A stretch of DNA of 64,000 nt from Candidatus Adamsella avium (GTDB lineage: Bacteria; Cyanobacteriota; Vampirovibrionia; Gastranaerophilales; CAJFVJ01): assembly GCA_904420445.1 (NCBI GenBank), contig CAJFVJ010000003.1:863998-927997 (forward strand), written 5' to 3'. Position numbers and translations under genes: made by a program. Below, one piece after another: positions 63,901-64,000 of this stretch (position 1 is its first letter; the number at the start of each line of letters is the position of its first letter). Under the pieces are notes generated by a model. The model made no database searches. It saw only the letters and a list, made by a program, of their open reading frames with translations, and was not told the origin of the DNA.

Positions 63901-64000
63901 TATATCGCTCCCGCTGTCTTTTTATATAATACCCTAAGTATTTTAAATATTCACTTTTTTTAATATTTTTACTTAACAAAAATATTATTAAATACACTCT

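Noticed and set aside
1-64000. Prophage, insertion sequence, integron or CRISPR-Cas
   Set aside because: No integrase, transposase, Cas gene or regular direct-repeat array was seen. The resolvase-like domain at 46977 is degenerate and part of a signalling protein.

Overview
The window is AT-rich bacterial DNA, almost wholly coding, in long same-strand operons with short or overlapping junctions. The organism looks like a strictly fermentative, two-membrane anaerobe. It has an RND pump with a TolC partner, a bifunctional AdhE, a sensory [FeFe] hydrogenase, an Na+-pumping oxaloacetate decarboxylase, EtfAB, and no respiratory chain. Two lineage-type proteins start with short FG motifs (NNITFGTN and INSIGFK), a style I associate with gut Gastranaerophilales (Melainabacteria/Vampirovibrionia, next to Cyanobacteria). 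That placement is inference; Elusimicrobia-like lineages are the main alternative. There is no phage, insertion sequence or CRISPR array, and only one tRNA (Pro-TGG).

Layout. 1-5.2 kb: 3' end of birA, then oadG-oadA-oadB and an ATP-type PEP carboxykinase. 5.3-8.0 kb: uppP, a GNAT acetyltransferase, a small unknown gene, nadA. 8.2-16.3 kb: arginine operon argFGHCJBD behind a leader. 16.5-22.3 kb: adhE divergent from a sensory-hydrogenase/SpoIIE-phosphatase pair. 22.3-32.6 kb, minus strand: typA-bcp, an unknown membrane protein behind a leader, and an MFP-RND-TolC efflux operon. 32.8-42.5 kb, minus strand: all UMP biosynthesis as pyrK-D-E-B-C-F-carA-carB behind a third leader. 42.5-54.4 kb: rhodanese, tRNA-Pro, folC with two exported unknowns, a TPR/HDOD/GGDEF signalling operon, gatC-pyrG-cdd, mutS2. 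54.5-64 kb: an orphan RNA candidate, a phosphoesterase, etfBA, an ArsB/NhaD-type transporter, pyk, an ankyrin-like protein and a membrane glycosyltransferase.

The most striking result lies between the genes. Three leaders carry unannotated short ORFs followed by intrinsic terminators. Before argF is a 17-codon peptide with three consecutive Arg codons. Before the unknown 444-residue protein is a 27-codon peptide with three consecutive Trp codons and fully matched 1:2, 2:3 and 3:4 pairings. Before pyrK is a 13-codon peptide ending two bases before a terminator with a run of eight Us, as in UTP-sensed pyrBI/pyrE attenuation. Together they suggest an organism that controls biosynthesis by coupling translation to termination. 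The Trp leader links an unknown protein to tryptophan supply.

The second cluster of interest is redox control: near-perfect Rex-type operators (TTGTGA-N6-TCACTA and GTGTGA-N6-TCACGA) sit just downstream of the adhE and hydrogenase-sensor promoters. The third is energy metabolism: PEP carboxykinase plus a Na+-pumping decarboxylase could run PEP to pyruvate with ATP and a sodium gradient, alongside the pyruvate kinase encoded at 59 kb.
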